Below the pieces are notes generated by a model. The model made no database searches and was not told the origin of the DNA. It was given only the letters and a program-made list of their open reading frames with translations. DNA of 64,000 nt, from the NCBI RefSeq assembly GCF_005121165.3, contig NZ_CP034413.3:1922001-1986000 (forward strand), written 5' to 3'. Source of the stretch: Dysosmobacter welbionis (GTDB lineage: Bacteria > Bacillota > Clostridia > Oscillospirales > Oscillospiraceae). The translations under genes were made by a program, and so were the position numbers. Of the stretch, positions 42,317 to 50,102 are shown piece by piece (the first letter of the stretch is position 1; every line of letters begins with the position of its first letter).

Positions 42317-44269
42317 TCACTGGACGGGCTCGTTCATCTCTGCAGTGATATACTGTTGGCCGTACATGGCGTCGTACAGCACATCCTCCCGCAGCTGCAG
42401 CAGCTCCCGGGCCTCGTCGGAGAGAGCCGCCTCCTCCACGCCGGCGCTGGGCGTCCCCGTGCCATCCACAAAGTACAGCTCCGTGTTGGTGAGACACACC
42501 TGGCTCACCTTCTCCAGCAGCGCCCAGTACCGGGTGACCGGCTGACCGGTCAGCTCCAGCAGCTGGGGGCCGATGGCGGTGATGCTGCTATCCCGCCGGG
42601 TGCCTGCCTGCCCCTGGAGCAAGGCCGCATCATTGGCCCAGATCAGATAGTCCGTGGAATACAGGTCGCTGATCTCCTCCGGGGTCCAGCCCACCGTGTC
42701 GTTATCCGGGCAGAGGCCCAACTTTGTGTACACTGTGTCCCCGTCCGTCATGAACAGATTGGGCCTGTGATCCCCGAAGAACACCACGATGGTAGGCTCC
42801 TCGCTCTCCCACAGGGCGTCTGTCAGATCTCCCAGGGCCTGATCCGCCCGGGTGATGCCCTCCAGCATGACCCGGACGATGGCCATATCCTCCTCGCCGA
42901 GGCTTTCGCTGGTGACGCCGATCTGACACTCATAGTTGAATTTCTCCGGGTCAAAGGGCTGGTGGTTCTCCATGGTGATGCCGTAGAGAAACGCCCGCTC
43001 CCCGCTGCTGTTGATGTCCTCCATCCGGTCCAGCATGGCCTGGAAGAAGTAACTGTCCCGCATGTAATACCCGCCGTAGATGCCCCCCTCCCAGGGAAAG
43101 TCCAGAGCCTGGATATCTGCGGAGAACAGAAGGTCGGAAAAGCCCAGCCTGGGATAGGTCACCGTTCGATTATACAGGCTGTCGTTATACCCATGGAGCA
43201 TCTCCGCCCGGTAGCCGCTCTTGGTATACTGCTCCGGCAGGGCGTCAAATTTCTCATAGGCGTCATCCTCCAGGAAGCAGATGTTCGTCCCAGCACCGAA
43301 GTCCAGCTCCGTAATGCCGTACAGCATGGACATCTCCAGATAGCCGGTGCCGTAGCCCAGATAGTGGCTGTGGAATGTGCCGCTGATGCCCTCGCTCTCC
43401 AGGGCATGGAAGTTCTCCAGGGGATCCCGTTCATACTGAAGGCCCGGCAGCCGGGTCAGATCGTAGAAGGACTCCGACTGGGCCACGATGATGTTGGGCT
43501 GCACCGCCGCTGCGGGGGCGTCGGCGCTGTCCTCTGTCAGGATCTCGTCGATCCGGGCCAGGACCTGCTCCATGTAGGCTTCGCTGTATCCCTCCGGGCT
43601 CTTCTTGGCCTGAAGAAAGCAGTCCCGCCAGAGACTCAGCGTCAAACCGTAGGTGTCGTGGCTGTTGGCCGCAGCCAGGCGGGTGTTCACATCCACCTGA
43701 AAAACCGCCCCCGCCGCCTGGGCTCCCTGTGTGGAAAACAGCCCAATGGTCAGGGCCAGGGAAACGGAAAAAGTGACAAAGCGGCACCGCCCGGTGAGCA
43801 GCGTCAGCCGCCGCACCAGAATCAGAATCCCCACACACATCCCCAGGGCGATCATCGCCATCCAGAAATCCACCGGCGGGCGCAGCTCTCCCGCCACACC
43901 GGCCACCTCTCCCACCTGTGCCGCCAGGCCGAAGTCCGCCAGCACCAGTGGCGTGCCGTTGATAGCTGTCTTGAAATAGTCCACCAGGGACAGCACCAGT
44001 CCGGCAACCCCCACCAGTATAGCGGAAAGCCACAATCTACCCAGCAGCGCCCCCAGGGTGAACACCACAGCGCCGTAAAGGACGCCGGTCAGCAGCAGAT
44101 AGGTGGGCCATTTCACGAACCACTCCCACACGATGGAGAGGGAACCGGTAACCACCCACTGGACGGCCACCGCCACAGCCAGCCCCATGCAAAGGCTGCC
44201 GCCCAGAAACATGACCCAGCGCAGCCACACCGGCCCCAACGCCCGGGGCCGCTTCTGTCTCTTCAACAC
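42317..44269 (-). CDS. LTA-synthase-family sulfatase-like membrane enzyme
   Basis: A 650-residue protein of the LtaS/alkaline-phosphatase superfamily. About five membrane helices occupy residues 15-190, followed by an extracellular sulfatase fold: PNIIVAQSESFYDLTRLPGL (metal site Glu), GYGTGYLEMSML (nucleophile Thr expected in GTGYLEM), YGGYYMRDSYFFQAMLD, YGITMENHQPF and VVFFGDHRPNL (metal Asp-His). It probably transfers glycerol-phosphate from phosphatidylglycerol to an envelope polymer. The start is GTG (or the TTG next to it) after GAGG. Confidence 0.88.
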   Translation of the reverse strand: MLKRQKRPRALGPVWLRWVMFLGGSLCMGLAVAVAVQWVVTGSLSIVWEWFVKWPTYLLLTGVLYGAVVFTLGALLGRLWLSAILVGVAGLVLSLVDYFKTAINGTPLVLADFGLAAQVGEVAGVAGELRPPVDFWMAMIALGMCVGILILVRRLTLLTGRCRFVTFSVSLALTIGLFSTQGAQAAGAVFQVDVNTRLAAANSHDTYGLTLSLWRDCFLQAKKSPEGYSEAYMEQVLARIDEILTEDSADAPAAAVQPNIIVAQSESFYDLTRLPGLQYERDPLENFHALESEGISGTFHSHYLGYGTGYLEMSMLYGITELDFGAGTNICFLEDDAYEKFDALPEQYTKSGYRAEMLHGYNDSLYNRTVTYPRLGFSDLLFSADIQALDFPWEGGIYGGYYMRDSYFFQAMLDRMEDINSSGERAFLYGITMENHQPFDPEKFNYECQIGVTSESLGEEDMAIVRVMLEGITRADQALGDLTDALWESEEPTIVVFFGDHRPNLFMTDGDTVYTKLGLCPDNDTVGWTPEEISDLYSTDYLIWANDAALLQGQAGTRRDSSITAIGPQLLELTGQPVTRYWALLEKVSQVCLTNTELYFVDGTGTPSAGVEEAALSDEARELLQLREDVLYDAMYGQQYITAEMNEPVQ

Positions 44270-44292
44270 TTCTACCTCATTTCCCAGGTTAT

Positions 44293-44323
44293 AAAAAGGG
44301 TCGCGGGGATTTCCCGCGGCCCC
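44293..44323 (-). terminator. Terminator at the end of the glyS repeat region
   Basis: On the minus strand GGG-CCGCGGG-AAATC-CCCGCGA-CCC is followed by TTTTTAT. It ends transcription after glyS and its three tail repeats and separates them from the LTA-synthase-like gene 24 bp on. Confidence 0.85.
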
Positions 44324-44335
44324 GATAATCTCCGA

Positions 44336-44542
44336 TCAGTATGCCAGTTTCTCCGCCAGATAGCTCTTCAGCTGGTCGACGGGCAGCCGCACCTGCCCTC
44401 CCGCAAAAGCACTGCTTTTGCGGGACCCCTGTCCCATCTCATTCCTCGGGCGGAATGAATCCGCCCTCCGGCGAGATTTTGCCTCCGGCAAAATGCTCGG
44501 ACGCCGCGCCGCGGCGTTCTGGAGCAGGATCGACACAGGCAT
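44336..44542 (-). CDS. Repeat ORF 1 ending in a GlyRS tail copy
   Basis: A 68-residue open frame starting [20 protein letters not shown] and ending with a copy of the GlyRS tail ([18 protein letters not shown]). Its ATG overlaps the stop of repeat ORF 2 by one base (TGATG). No ribosome site of its own is visible. Whether it is translated is unknown; if so, it would be by coupling from upstream. Confidence 0.35.
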   Translation of the reverse strand: MPVSILLQNAAARRPSILPEAKSRRRADSFRPRNEMGQGSRKSSAFAGGQVRLPVDQLKSYLAEKLAY

Positions 44543-44748
44543 CAGTATGCCAGTTTCTCCGCCAGATAGCTCTTCAGCTGGTCGACGGGCAGCCGCACCT
44601 GCCCTCCCGCAAAAGCACTGCTTTTGCGGGACCCCTGTCCCATCTCATTCCTCGGACGGAATGAATCCGCCCTCCGGCGAGATTTTGCCTCCGGCAAAAT
44701 GCTCGGACGCCGCGCCGCGGCGTTCTGGAGCAGGATCGACACAGGCAT
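44542..44748 (-). CDS. Repeat ORF 2 ending in a GlyRS tail copy
   Basis: The middle unit of the chain, 68 residues and almost identical to repeat ORF 1 in sequence. The ATG at 44748 overlaps the stop of repeat ORF 3 and its own stop overlaps the ATG of repeat ORF 1. The tail has Val in RLPVD, as in ORF 1. Confidence 0.35.
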   Translation of the reverse strand: MPVSILLQNAAARRPSILPEAKSRRRADSFRPRNEMGQGSRKSSAFAGGQVRLPVDQLKSYLAEKLAY

Positions 44749-44954
44749 CAATATGCCAGTTTCTCCGCCAGATAGCTCTTCAGCTGGTCGATAGGCAGCC
44801 GCACCTGCCCTCCCGCAAAAGCACTGCTTTTGCGGGACCCCTGTCCCATCTCATTCCTCGGGCGGAATGAATCCGCCCTCCGGCGAGATTTTGCCTCCGG
44901 CAAAATGCTCGGACGCCGCGCCGCGGCGTTCTGGAGCAGGATCGACACAGGCAT
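44748..44954 (-). CDS. Repeat ORF 3 ending in a GlyRS tail copy
   Basis: The first unit after glyS. The ATG at 44954 overlaps the glyS stop (TGA 44956-44954) by one base. The body reads [20 protein letters not shown], then Arg- and Ser-rich sequence, then a tail copy [18 protein letters not shown] with Ile in RLPID. Translation through coupling is possible but unproven, as stable hairpins lie in its first part. Confidence 0.35.
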   Translation of the reverse strand: MPVSILLQNAAARRPSILPEAKSRRRADSFRPRNEMGQGSRKSSAFAGGQVRLPIDQLKSYLAEKLAY

Positions 44955-46369
44955 CAATATGCCAGTTTCTCCGCCAGATAGCTCTTCAGCTGGTCGATAG
45001 GCAGCCGCACCTGCTCCATGGTGTCCCGGTCCCGGACGGTAACGCAGTTGTCACCAGCCTTATCCGCATCGCCCACGGTGTCGAAGTCCACCGTGATGCA
45101 GTAGGGCGTGCCGATCTCGTCCTCCCGGCGGTACCGCTTGCCGATGGAACCGGTGTCGTCAAAGTCCACCATCCAGTCCTTGCTGAGCTCCGCCTGGATC
45201 TCACGGGCCTTTTCGGAGAGCTTCTTAGAAAGGGGCAGCACCGCGCACTTAAAAGGCGCGATGGCCGGATGGAACCGCATGACGGTGCGGACGTCGTTCT
45301 TTTCTGCATCCACCACCTCTTCATCGTAGGCTTCCACCAGCAGGGCCAGGGTCATCCGGTCCGCGCCCAGGGAGGGCTCCACCACATAGGGGATATAGTG
45401 CTCGTTCTTCTCCTGATCGAAATAGGTCAGATCCTGGCCGGAGTGCTCCTGATGCTGGGTCAGGTCGTAGTTGGTCCGGTCCGCCACACCCCACAGTTCC
45501 CCCCAGCCGAAGGGGAACAGATACTCAAAGTCCGTAGTGGCCTTGGAGTAGAAACTCAGCTCCTCGGGCTCGTGATCCCGCAGCCGCAGATTCTCCTCCT
45601 TGATGTTCAGGCCCTTCAGCCAGTCGTGGCAGTACGTCCGCCAATACTGGAACCACTCCAGATCCGTGTCCGGCTTACAGAAGAACTCCAGCTCCATCTG
45701 CTCGAACTCCCGGATGCGGAAAATGAAGTTACCCGGGGTGATCTCGTTGCGGAAGGACTTGCCGATCTGGCACACGCCGAAGGGCAACTTCCGGCGGGTG
45801 GTCCGCTGGATGGCGGGAAAGTTGACAAAAATGCCCTGGGCGGTCTCCGGCCGCAGGTACACCTCGTTGGCGGTGTCCTCCGTGACGCCCTGGTGGGTCT
45901 TGAACATCAGGTTGAACTTGCGGATGTCGGTGAAGTCGCTCTTGCCGCAGCCAGGGCAGGGCACCTGGTTGTCCCGGATGAATGCCACCAGCTCCTCCTG
46001 GGTCATGGCCTCCACGTTCACGTCCATGCCGTGCTCCTGCACATAGCTCTCCACCAGCTTGTCCGCCCGGTGGCGCATCTTGCAGGCCTTGCAGTCAATC
46101 AGAGGATCGTTGAAGGTGGATACGTGGCCGCTGGCCACCCACACCTGGGGATTCATCAAAATGGCGGAGTCCAGTCCCACGTTGTAGGGATTCTCCTGGA
46201 CGAATTTCTTCCACCAGGCCCGCTTGACATTGTTCTTCATCTCCACGCCCAGGGGACCGTAGTCCCAGCTGTTGGCAAGGCCGCCATAGATCTCACTGCC
46301 GGGGAATACGAATCCCCGGTTCTTACACAGGGCCACGATCTTCTCCATGGTCTTCTCGGTGTTTTTCAT
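44954..46369 (-). CDS. glyS: Glycyl-tRNA synthetase (dimeric, class IIa)
   Basis: GlyRS of the single-chain alpha2 type (471 residues), unlike the GlyQ/GlyS tetramer. Motifs: [20 protein letters not shown] at the start, CPGCG zinc-like site, [13 protein letters not shown], motif 2 [20 protein letters not shown] and motif 3 [14 protein letters not shown]. The anticodon-binding domain begins near 370 ([12 protein letters not shown]). The ATG at 46369 follows AAAGGAGA; the frame runs on upstream through the T-box leader but only by chance. Its 3' end is the source of the 206-bp repeats. It is controlled by the Gly T-box. Confidence 0.97.
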   Translation of the reverse strand: MKNTEKTMEKIVALCKNRGFVFPGSEIYGGLANSWDYGPLGVEMKNNVKRAWWKKFVQENPYNVGLDSAILMNPQVWVASGHVSTFNDPLIDCKACKMRHRADKLVESYVQEHGMDVNVEAMTQEELVAFIRDNQVPCPGCGKSDFTDIRKFNLMFKTHQGVTEDTANEVYLRPETAQGIFVNFPAIQRTTRRKLPFGVCQIGKSFRNEITPGNFIFRIREFEQMELEFFCKPDTDLEWFQYWRTYCHDWLKGLNIKEENLRLRDHEPEELSFYSKATTDFEYLFPFGWGELWGVADRTNYDLTQHQEHSGQDLTYFDQEKNEHYIPYVVEPSLGADRMTLALLVEAYDEEVVDAEKNDVRTVMRFHPAIAPFKCAVLPLSKKLSEKAREIQAELSKDWMVDFDDTGSIGKRYRREDEIGTPYCITVDFDTVGDADKAGDNCVTVRDRDTMEQVRLPIDQLKSYLAEKLAY

Positions 46370-46400
46370 GTTCCATTCTCCTTTACGGCGGCCCGGACAG

Positions 46401-46640
46401 AAAAAACGCCCCGAGCCGGTTTTCGGCTCAGGGCGAACAATCAGTCCGTGGTTCCACCTGAATTCGCGCCTGGCTGACGCGCACTCTTCACCCGGTAACG
46501 GCGGGGACCGGCAGGGCATTTCCGCCCCGCGGCTCCAGGGTGCCTGTTCTTCCGCCTCCCCGCAAGGGCTCACACCAGCCGCCCTCTCTCTTTGCCGGGG
46601 TATGGGGGATACTTCTCCCTGTCACTGCCTTTTGGATATC
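46401..46640 (-). promoter_or_regulatory. T-box leader of glyS, glycine specifier
   Basis: T-box sequence AGGTGGAACCACGG (46459 to 46446) and a terminator stem CGCCC-tGAGCCG / CGGCTCG-GGGCG with TTTTTT (46435 to 46401). The specifier is GGC (46544 to 46542), in the context ACAGGCACCCTGGAGCC, which lines up with ATCACCTTGGAGCC in the Ile leader. The stem I sequence AGAGAGAGG is visible near 46590. Confidence 0.93.
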
Positions 46641-46646
46641 GTGAGA

Positions 46647-46675
46647 ACTGTATCACGTTTTCATCAGAATGTCAA
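46647..46675 (-). promoter_or_regulatory. glyS promoter
   Basis: On the minus strand TTGACA (46675 to 46670), 17 nt, TACAGT (46652 to 46647), just upstream of the T-box leader. Confidence 0.75.
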
Positions 46676-46754
46676 GGCCGAGTCCCACAGAAGCCGCACC
46701 AGGCAGGGCACTCTCTCACCCGGACCCTGGTCTGATCCCTTATCCGAAGCGCAG

Positions 46755-46783
46755 AAAAAGGCCGCCCCATAGGGCGGCCTTTC
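46755..46783. terminator. Terminator after jag
   Basis: GGCCGCCCC-AT-AGGGCGGCC with five A's on the left, read as T's for the leftward jag transcript. It ends the rpmH-rnpA-yidD-yidC-jag operon. Confidence 0.88.
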
Positions 46784-46788
46784 CCAAT

Positions 46789-47613
46789 TTACTTTTTCTC
46801 CCGATCGTAGGCCACGATCACCCGGCGGTTGGGCTCCGTTCCGGTGGAGTAGGTCGTCACATTGGGCACATCCTGCAGCGCCGTATGGATCACATGCCGC
46901 TCATAGGCATTCATAGGTTCCAGTGTCACGCTGCGGCGGTACTTGGTGACCTTGGCGGCCACCTTCCGGGCCAGATGCTGAAGACTCTGCTCCCGCTTTT
47001 CCCGGTAATTCTCCGCGTCCAGCTGCACCCTCACCCGGCCGCTGCCGCTGCGGTTCACCGCATAGCTGGTCAGCTGCTGGATGGCGTCCAGAGTCTCGCC
47101 CCGGCGGCCGATCAGTGCGCCCAGATTCTTGCCCTCCAGGATCACCTTGTAGCGGCCCTTCTCCAGCAGATAGATGTGGATCTCCGCAGCACTCTCCATC
47201 TGCTCCAGCAGGCCGGAGAGGAACTTACGGATGGCCTGGGCCTTCTCGTCATCCACTTCTTCGCCCAGTGTCTGCACGGGAGCGGACTGCCGGGTCTTCT
47301 CCTCCGGGGCGGGCGCCGGCGCCTCCGCCGGCTTGCGCTCCTGTCTGGGCGGCTTTTCCGCTTTGGGGGGCTTAGGCCGCTCTTCCTGCGGCTTCTCCTT
47401 GGGGGCAGGAGCGGGGGCGAGAACCTCCTCTTCCTCCTCCGGGCCGTAGCTCACCCGGACCTTGGCCGGGCTGCTGCCCAGACCCAGAAAACCGGACTTT
47501 GCTCGCTCCAAAATCTCAACGGACACATCGTCCCGGTCCAGGCCAAGCTGCCGCAGGGCATTCTGGATGGCCTCATCCTCGGTCTTGCCCGTTACATCAA
47601 TAAACTGTCTCAT
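46789..47613 (-). CDS. jag: RNA-binding protein Jag (KhpB/SpoIIIJ-associated)
   Basis: A 274-residue protein with the three expected domains: Jag-N (about 1-50, GKTEDEAIQNALRQLG), a Pro/Glu/Lys-rich linker of about 75 residues, KH-II (about 135-205, GALIGRRGETLDAIQQL) and R3H (about 210-270, RRSVTLEPMNAYERHVIH). It binds RNA, and homologues affect cell elongation and sporulation. AAGGAG precedes the ATG. It sits directly after yidC, the conserved order. It is the last gene of the origin-side operon; mnmE, which usually follows, is elsewhere. Confidence 0.95.
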   Translation of the reverse strand: MRQFIDVTGKTEDEAIQNALRQLGLDRDDVSVEILERAKSGFLGLGSSPAKVRVSYGPEEEEEVLAPAPAPKEKPQEERPKPPKAEKPPRQERKPAEAPAPAPEEKTRQSAPVQTLGEEVDDEKAQAIRKFLSGLLEQMESAAEIHIYLLEKGRYKVILEGKNLGALIGRRGETLDAIQQLTSYAVNRSGSGRVRVQLDAENYREKREQSLQHLARKVAAKVTKYRRSVTLEPMNAYERHVIHTALQDVPNVTTYSTGTEPNRRVIVAYDREKK

Positions 47614-47628
47614 GGCGTAACAAGCTCC

Positions 47629-48759
47629 TTACTGATCATCATAGCGGTCCTCCTTGTAGGACCGGCCGCGGGCATAGGGCCGGTCTCCCACACGGCCCGC
47701 TTCCGTGGTGCTGGTGGCCGCCTTTTTGGCCTTCAGGGCCTTGGCCTCCTGCGCCGCCTGCCGCTTTTCCTTCAGGCTCTTCTTCTGTGCGGCCTGCTGA
47801 CGCTGCTGCTCCTGAAGCAGCTTGGCCTCCTCCATCCGCTTCTGGCGGTCCGCCTGGATCATCTCCTGCCGGGCGTCCTCCTCTTCCTGCAGCTTCTTGG
47901 TGTAGAACTTGCCCAGGACCATCTCCTGGATAATGGAAAACGCGCTCTGGGCAGCCCAATACACGCCCAGGGCGGCGGGCACGATGAAGGCGATGTAGAT
48001 AGACATCAGAGGCATCATCCACATCATCATCTTGGTGGAGCCGTTGGCAGCCGCAGTCTGGGCGGACTGGCTCATGCTGACCTTGCTCAGCAGGAAGCTG
48101 AACACACCGGAAATGATGGGAATCAGAATCAGTCCCACCGCGGCCAGCGTGATGCCCGTGGAGAGGCTGCTGACAGCGCTCCAGGGCGTCTGGATCAGGT
48201 CAATCCCCAGGAAGTGGTAGTCGATGTTCACCCAGCCGGGATGCTCTGCAATGAAGTCGGGGAACTGGCTGTTAATGATGTTGGAAATGGCGATCTGCTC
48301 ATAGCCGGGGCTGGCCACGATCTCAATGCCGGCGCCTTCAATCAGACTTCTGGCCGCATTCACTACCGCCAGACCGGCGTCCTTGCCGCCGAAGTTCATG
48401 AAGTAGACAATGGGCTCCCGGATGATATAGTACAGGGCCATCAGAATGGGCAGGGGCAGAAAGCTCCACAGGCAGCCGCTCATGGGATTGAAGCCCTCTT
48501 CCTGGTAGAACTTCTGCATCTCCTCCTGCATCTTCAGCTGGTTGTTGGCGTATTTCTTCTGGATCTCCTGCATCTTGCCGGACATGCGGCTCATCCGCAC
48601 CATGCTCTTCTTGGACTTCATCTGGAAGGGCAGCAGGATCAGCTTGATGACCAGCGTGAACAGGATCAGGGACACGCCGTAGGACCCTGTCAGGTTGTAA
48701 AACAGCCGCAGCAGGGCCGCAAACGGGATACAAATTGCGTATCCGATGGTTGAAAACAT
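47629..48759 (-). CDS. yidC: Membrane protein insertase YidC (Oxa1 family)
   Basis: A 376-residue insertase of the Gram-positive type. It has a first membrane segment near residue 10, a conserved YidC core (LTGSYGVSLILFTLVIKLIL, then MKSKKSMVRM, IQKKYANNQLKMQEEMQKFY), further helices (about 95-115, 190-215, 240-265) and a long basic cytoplasmic tail rich in Lys, Arg and Gln, which usually contacts the ribosome. The ATG at 48759 follows GGAGGAAGC; a TTG five codons upstream coincides with that site. The 151-bp gap to yidD shows no other gene. Confidence 0.95.
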   Translation of the reverse strand: MFSTIGYAICIPFAALLRLFYNLTGSYGVSLILFTLVIKLILLPFQMKSKKSMVRMSRMSGKMQEIQKKYANNQLKMQEEMQKFYQEEGFNPMSGCLWSFLPLPILMALYYIIREPIVYFMNFGGKDAGLAVVNAARSLIEGAGIEIVASPGYEQIAISNIINSQFPDFIAEHPGWVNIDYHFLGIDLIQTPWSAVSSLSTGITLAAVGLILIPIISGVFSFLLSKVSMSQSAQTAAANGSTKMMMWMMPLMSIYIAFIVPAALGVYWAAQSAFSIIQEMVLGKFYTKKLQEEEDARQEMIQADRQKRMEEAKLLQEQQRQQAAQKKSLKEKRQAAQEAKALKAKKAATSTTEAGRVGDRPYARGRSYKEDRYDDQ

Positions 48760-48910
48760 AGATGCTTCCTCCAAATTGTAATGGGACCCGGGCTTTCAGC
48801 GCCCGCAGAGCGGAGCATTTCCGCTTTCGGCCTGTCCGCATTCCGCAGTACCGGCTGACAGACGGCCGGACAGCAGCACAGGGTCCGGCAGAGGGGCTTG
48901 TCCCCTCCTC

Positions 48911-49123
48911 TCATGGGACCGGATCATATCCTCCCTTGTGAAACGGATTACAGCGCAGGATACGCCGGAACGCCAGCCAGCCGCCCTTGAGGGCGCCGTA
49001 CTTCTCAATCGCCTCCAGCGCATATTGGGAACAGGTGGGAATATACCGGCAGCAAGGCGGCCGGTACGGGGAGATGGCCACCCGGTAAAATTTCACCAGG
49101 GCCAGCAGGACCTTTTTCATCAT
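48911..49123 (-). CDS. yidD: Membrane protein insertion efficiency factor YidD
   Basis: A 70-residue YidD family member: [39 protein letters not shown] and [20 protein letters not shown], with the three conserved Cys. It has an amphipathic N-terminus and helps insertion through YidC. The ATG at 49123 overlaps the rnpA stop by 4 nt. The order rpmH-rnpA-yidD-yidC-jag is the standard origin-proximal cluster. Confidence 0.96.
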   Translation of the reverse strand: MMKKVLLALVKFYRVAISPYRPPCCRYIPTCSQYALEAIEKYGALKGGWLAFRRILRCNPFHKGGYDPVP

Positions 49124-49464
49124 GACCGGTCCTCCAGCAGCTCCAGCTTCCTGCAAAGACGCAGGAAGGTATCGTTCAGCTCCTTCCAGGAGGCAGTCAG
49201 GGTCCGTCCCCTGGCTACCAGAATCATGTCGTACCCCTGGCGGAGCCGTCCGGAATTGAGCCGGTAGACCTCCCGCAGGCGGCGGCGGGCCCGGTTGCGG
49301 ACCACCGCATGACCCAGCTTGACGGATACCGTCACGCCCAGGCGGTTGTGCCCCAGCCGGTTTTTCCGGCAGTAAAGCACCATCCCTCCGCCCACGGCGG
49401 AGGCGCCCTTCTGGTACAGCCGGCGGAACTCATAATTCTCTTTCAGGGTCACTGCCCGCTTCAT
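49120..49464 (-). CDS. rnpA: Ribonuclease P protein component
   Basis: The 114-residue protein partner of the RNase P ribozyme, which cuts 5' leaders from pre-tRNAs. Conserved features are [26 protein letters not shown] and the RNR motif [15 protein letters not shown], plus the end [10 protein letters not shown]. It follows rpmH by about 120 bp and overlaps yidD. Confidence 0.97.
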   Translation of the reverse strand: MKRAVTLKENYEFRRLYQKGASAVGGGMVLYCRKNRLGHNRLGVTVSVKLGHAVVRNRARRRLREVYRLNSGRLRQGYDMILVARGRTLTASWKELNDTFLRLCRKLELLEDRS

Positions 49465-49585
49465 GCTGCCACCTGCCTTCTCCCATTTGATACATCTGAC
49501 ACAAACTCAACGAGGGACGGAGGAATCACAGAATTCCCGCCGTCCCTGAAGACGTTGTTCAAGTGTCTCCCGCACGGTCCGTTTC

Positions 49586-49726
49586 TCAGTAGGACAGACG
49601 GGCGCGGCCCTTGGCGCGGCGACGGGCCAGGACCTTGCGGCCGTTGGCGGTTGCCATTCTCTTGCGGAAACCGTGGACCTTCTGGCCGTGCAGCTTCTTG
49701 GGCTGATAGGTACGTTTCGTTGCCAT
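49586..49726 (-). CDS. rpmH: 50S ribosomal protein L34
   Basis: L34, 46 codons plus stop, beginning [20 protein letters not shown], then [20 protein letters not shown]. The ATG at 49726 has GGAGGTG 7 nt upstream; an in-frame extension upstream has no homology. It is the first gene of the leftward origin operon, driven by a consensus promoter at 49841-49869. Confidence 0.98.
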   Translation of the reverse strand: MATKRTYQPKKLHGQKVHGFRKRMATANGRKVLARRRAKGRARLSY

Positions 49727-49840
49727 GTTGAGACACCTCCTGTCAGAATTGCGGCCCTTTTGAGGGCGGCACTTACTCGACACCGCCTAAAGGGCGGCGC
49801 AGTAAACAGATCAAGACCGCATGATCGCGGCGCAACCGAT

Positions 49841-49869
49841 ATTATACAGACTGTTTGAAAATATGTCAA
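49841..49869 (-). promoter_or_regulatory. rpmH promoter
   Basis: A perfect consensus on the minus strand: TTGACA (49869 to 49864), 17 nt, TATAAT (49846 to 49841). This fits the high expression of the L34 operon. Confidence 0.92.
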
Positions 49870-50026
49870 CTAAAACTTAAAAGTTTTGCGAAATTTCCGT
49901 ATTTTTTTCTTTTTTCAGTTGCGATTCTCGAAAATTTCAAAATCTGGTGTCCCATGCTGTCCAAAGCCGCTATATCTTGTTGCCTGTGCAGGCGGATCTC
50001 CTTGGTTCTTATTATTAGAATAAGTG
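49870..50026. other. A/T-rich spacer between rpmH and dnaA
   Basis: An A/T-rich spacer with T-runs (TTTTTTTCTTTTTT near 49906) and no gene. I see no good DnaA box here. It could be a second origin half, as in bipartite Gram-positive origins, but that is not supported by recognisable boxes. Confidence 0.4.
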
Positions 50027-50055
50027 TTGTAATTTCCGGCTGTCTTTGGTATAAT
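50027..50055 (+). promoter_or_regulatory. dnaA promoter
   Basis: TTGTAA (50027-50032), 17 nt, TATAAT (50050-50055), leaving a leader of about 40 nt before the TTG start. Confidence 0.8.
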
Positions 50056-50102
50056 AAAGCGTACTGCCATGTCTATTTTTTACTAGAGAGAGGTGTTTCC
50101 TT

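Larger units (their letters stand above)
44341..44958 (-). repeat. Three 206-bp tandem repeats of the glyS 3' end
   Basis: Exact 206-bp periodicity: the same text starts at 44341, 44547 and 44753, and again at 44959 inside glyS itself. Each unit joins about 60 bp encoding the last 19 GlyRS residues to about 146 bp of spacer. The spacer carries four strong hairpins on the minus strand: ACGCCGC/GCGGCGT, ATTTTGCC/GGCAAAAT, GGGCGGA/TCCGCCC and CCCGCAAAAGCA/TGCTTTTGCGGG. Copies differ at only a few bases. The units farthest from the gene share RLPVD, while the nearest unit and the gene share RLPID. Confidence 0.97.

Noticed and set aside
42284-44458. Open frame of about 720 codons opposite the LTA-synthase-like gene, running into the repeats
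   Set aside because: Antisense composition rich in His/Gln/Arg, no ribosome site, overlaps a two-way terminator.
44341-44958. CRISPR array
   Set aside because: The repeats are 206 bp, directly adjacent with no unique spacers, and contain coding sequence of glyS.
46370-46573. N-terminal extension of GlyRS through the T-box leader
   Set aside because: The frame stays open to a GTG at 46573, but this sequence is the T-box RNA, lacks homology, and a good ribosome site precedes the ATG at 46369.
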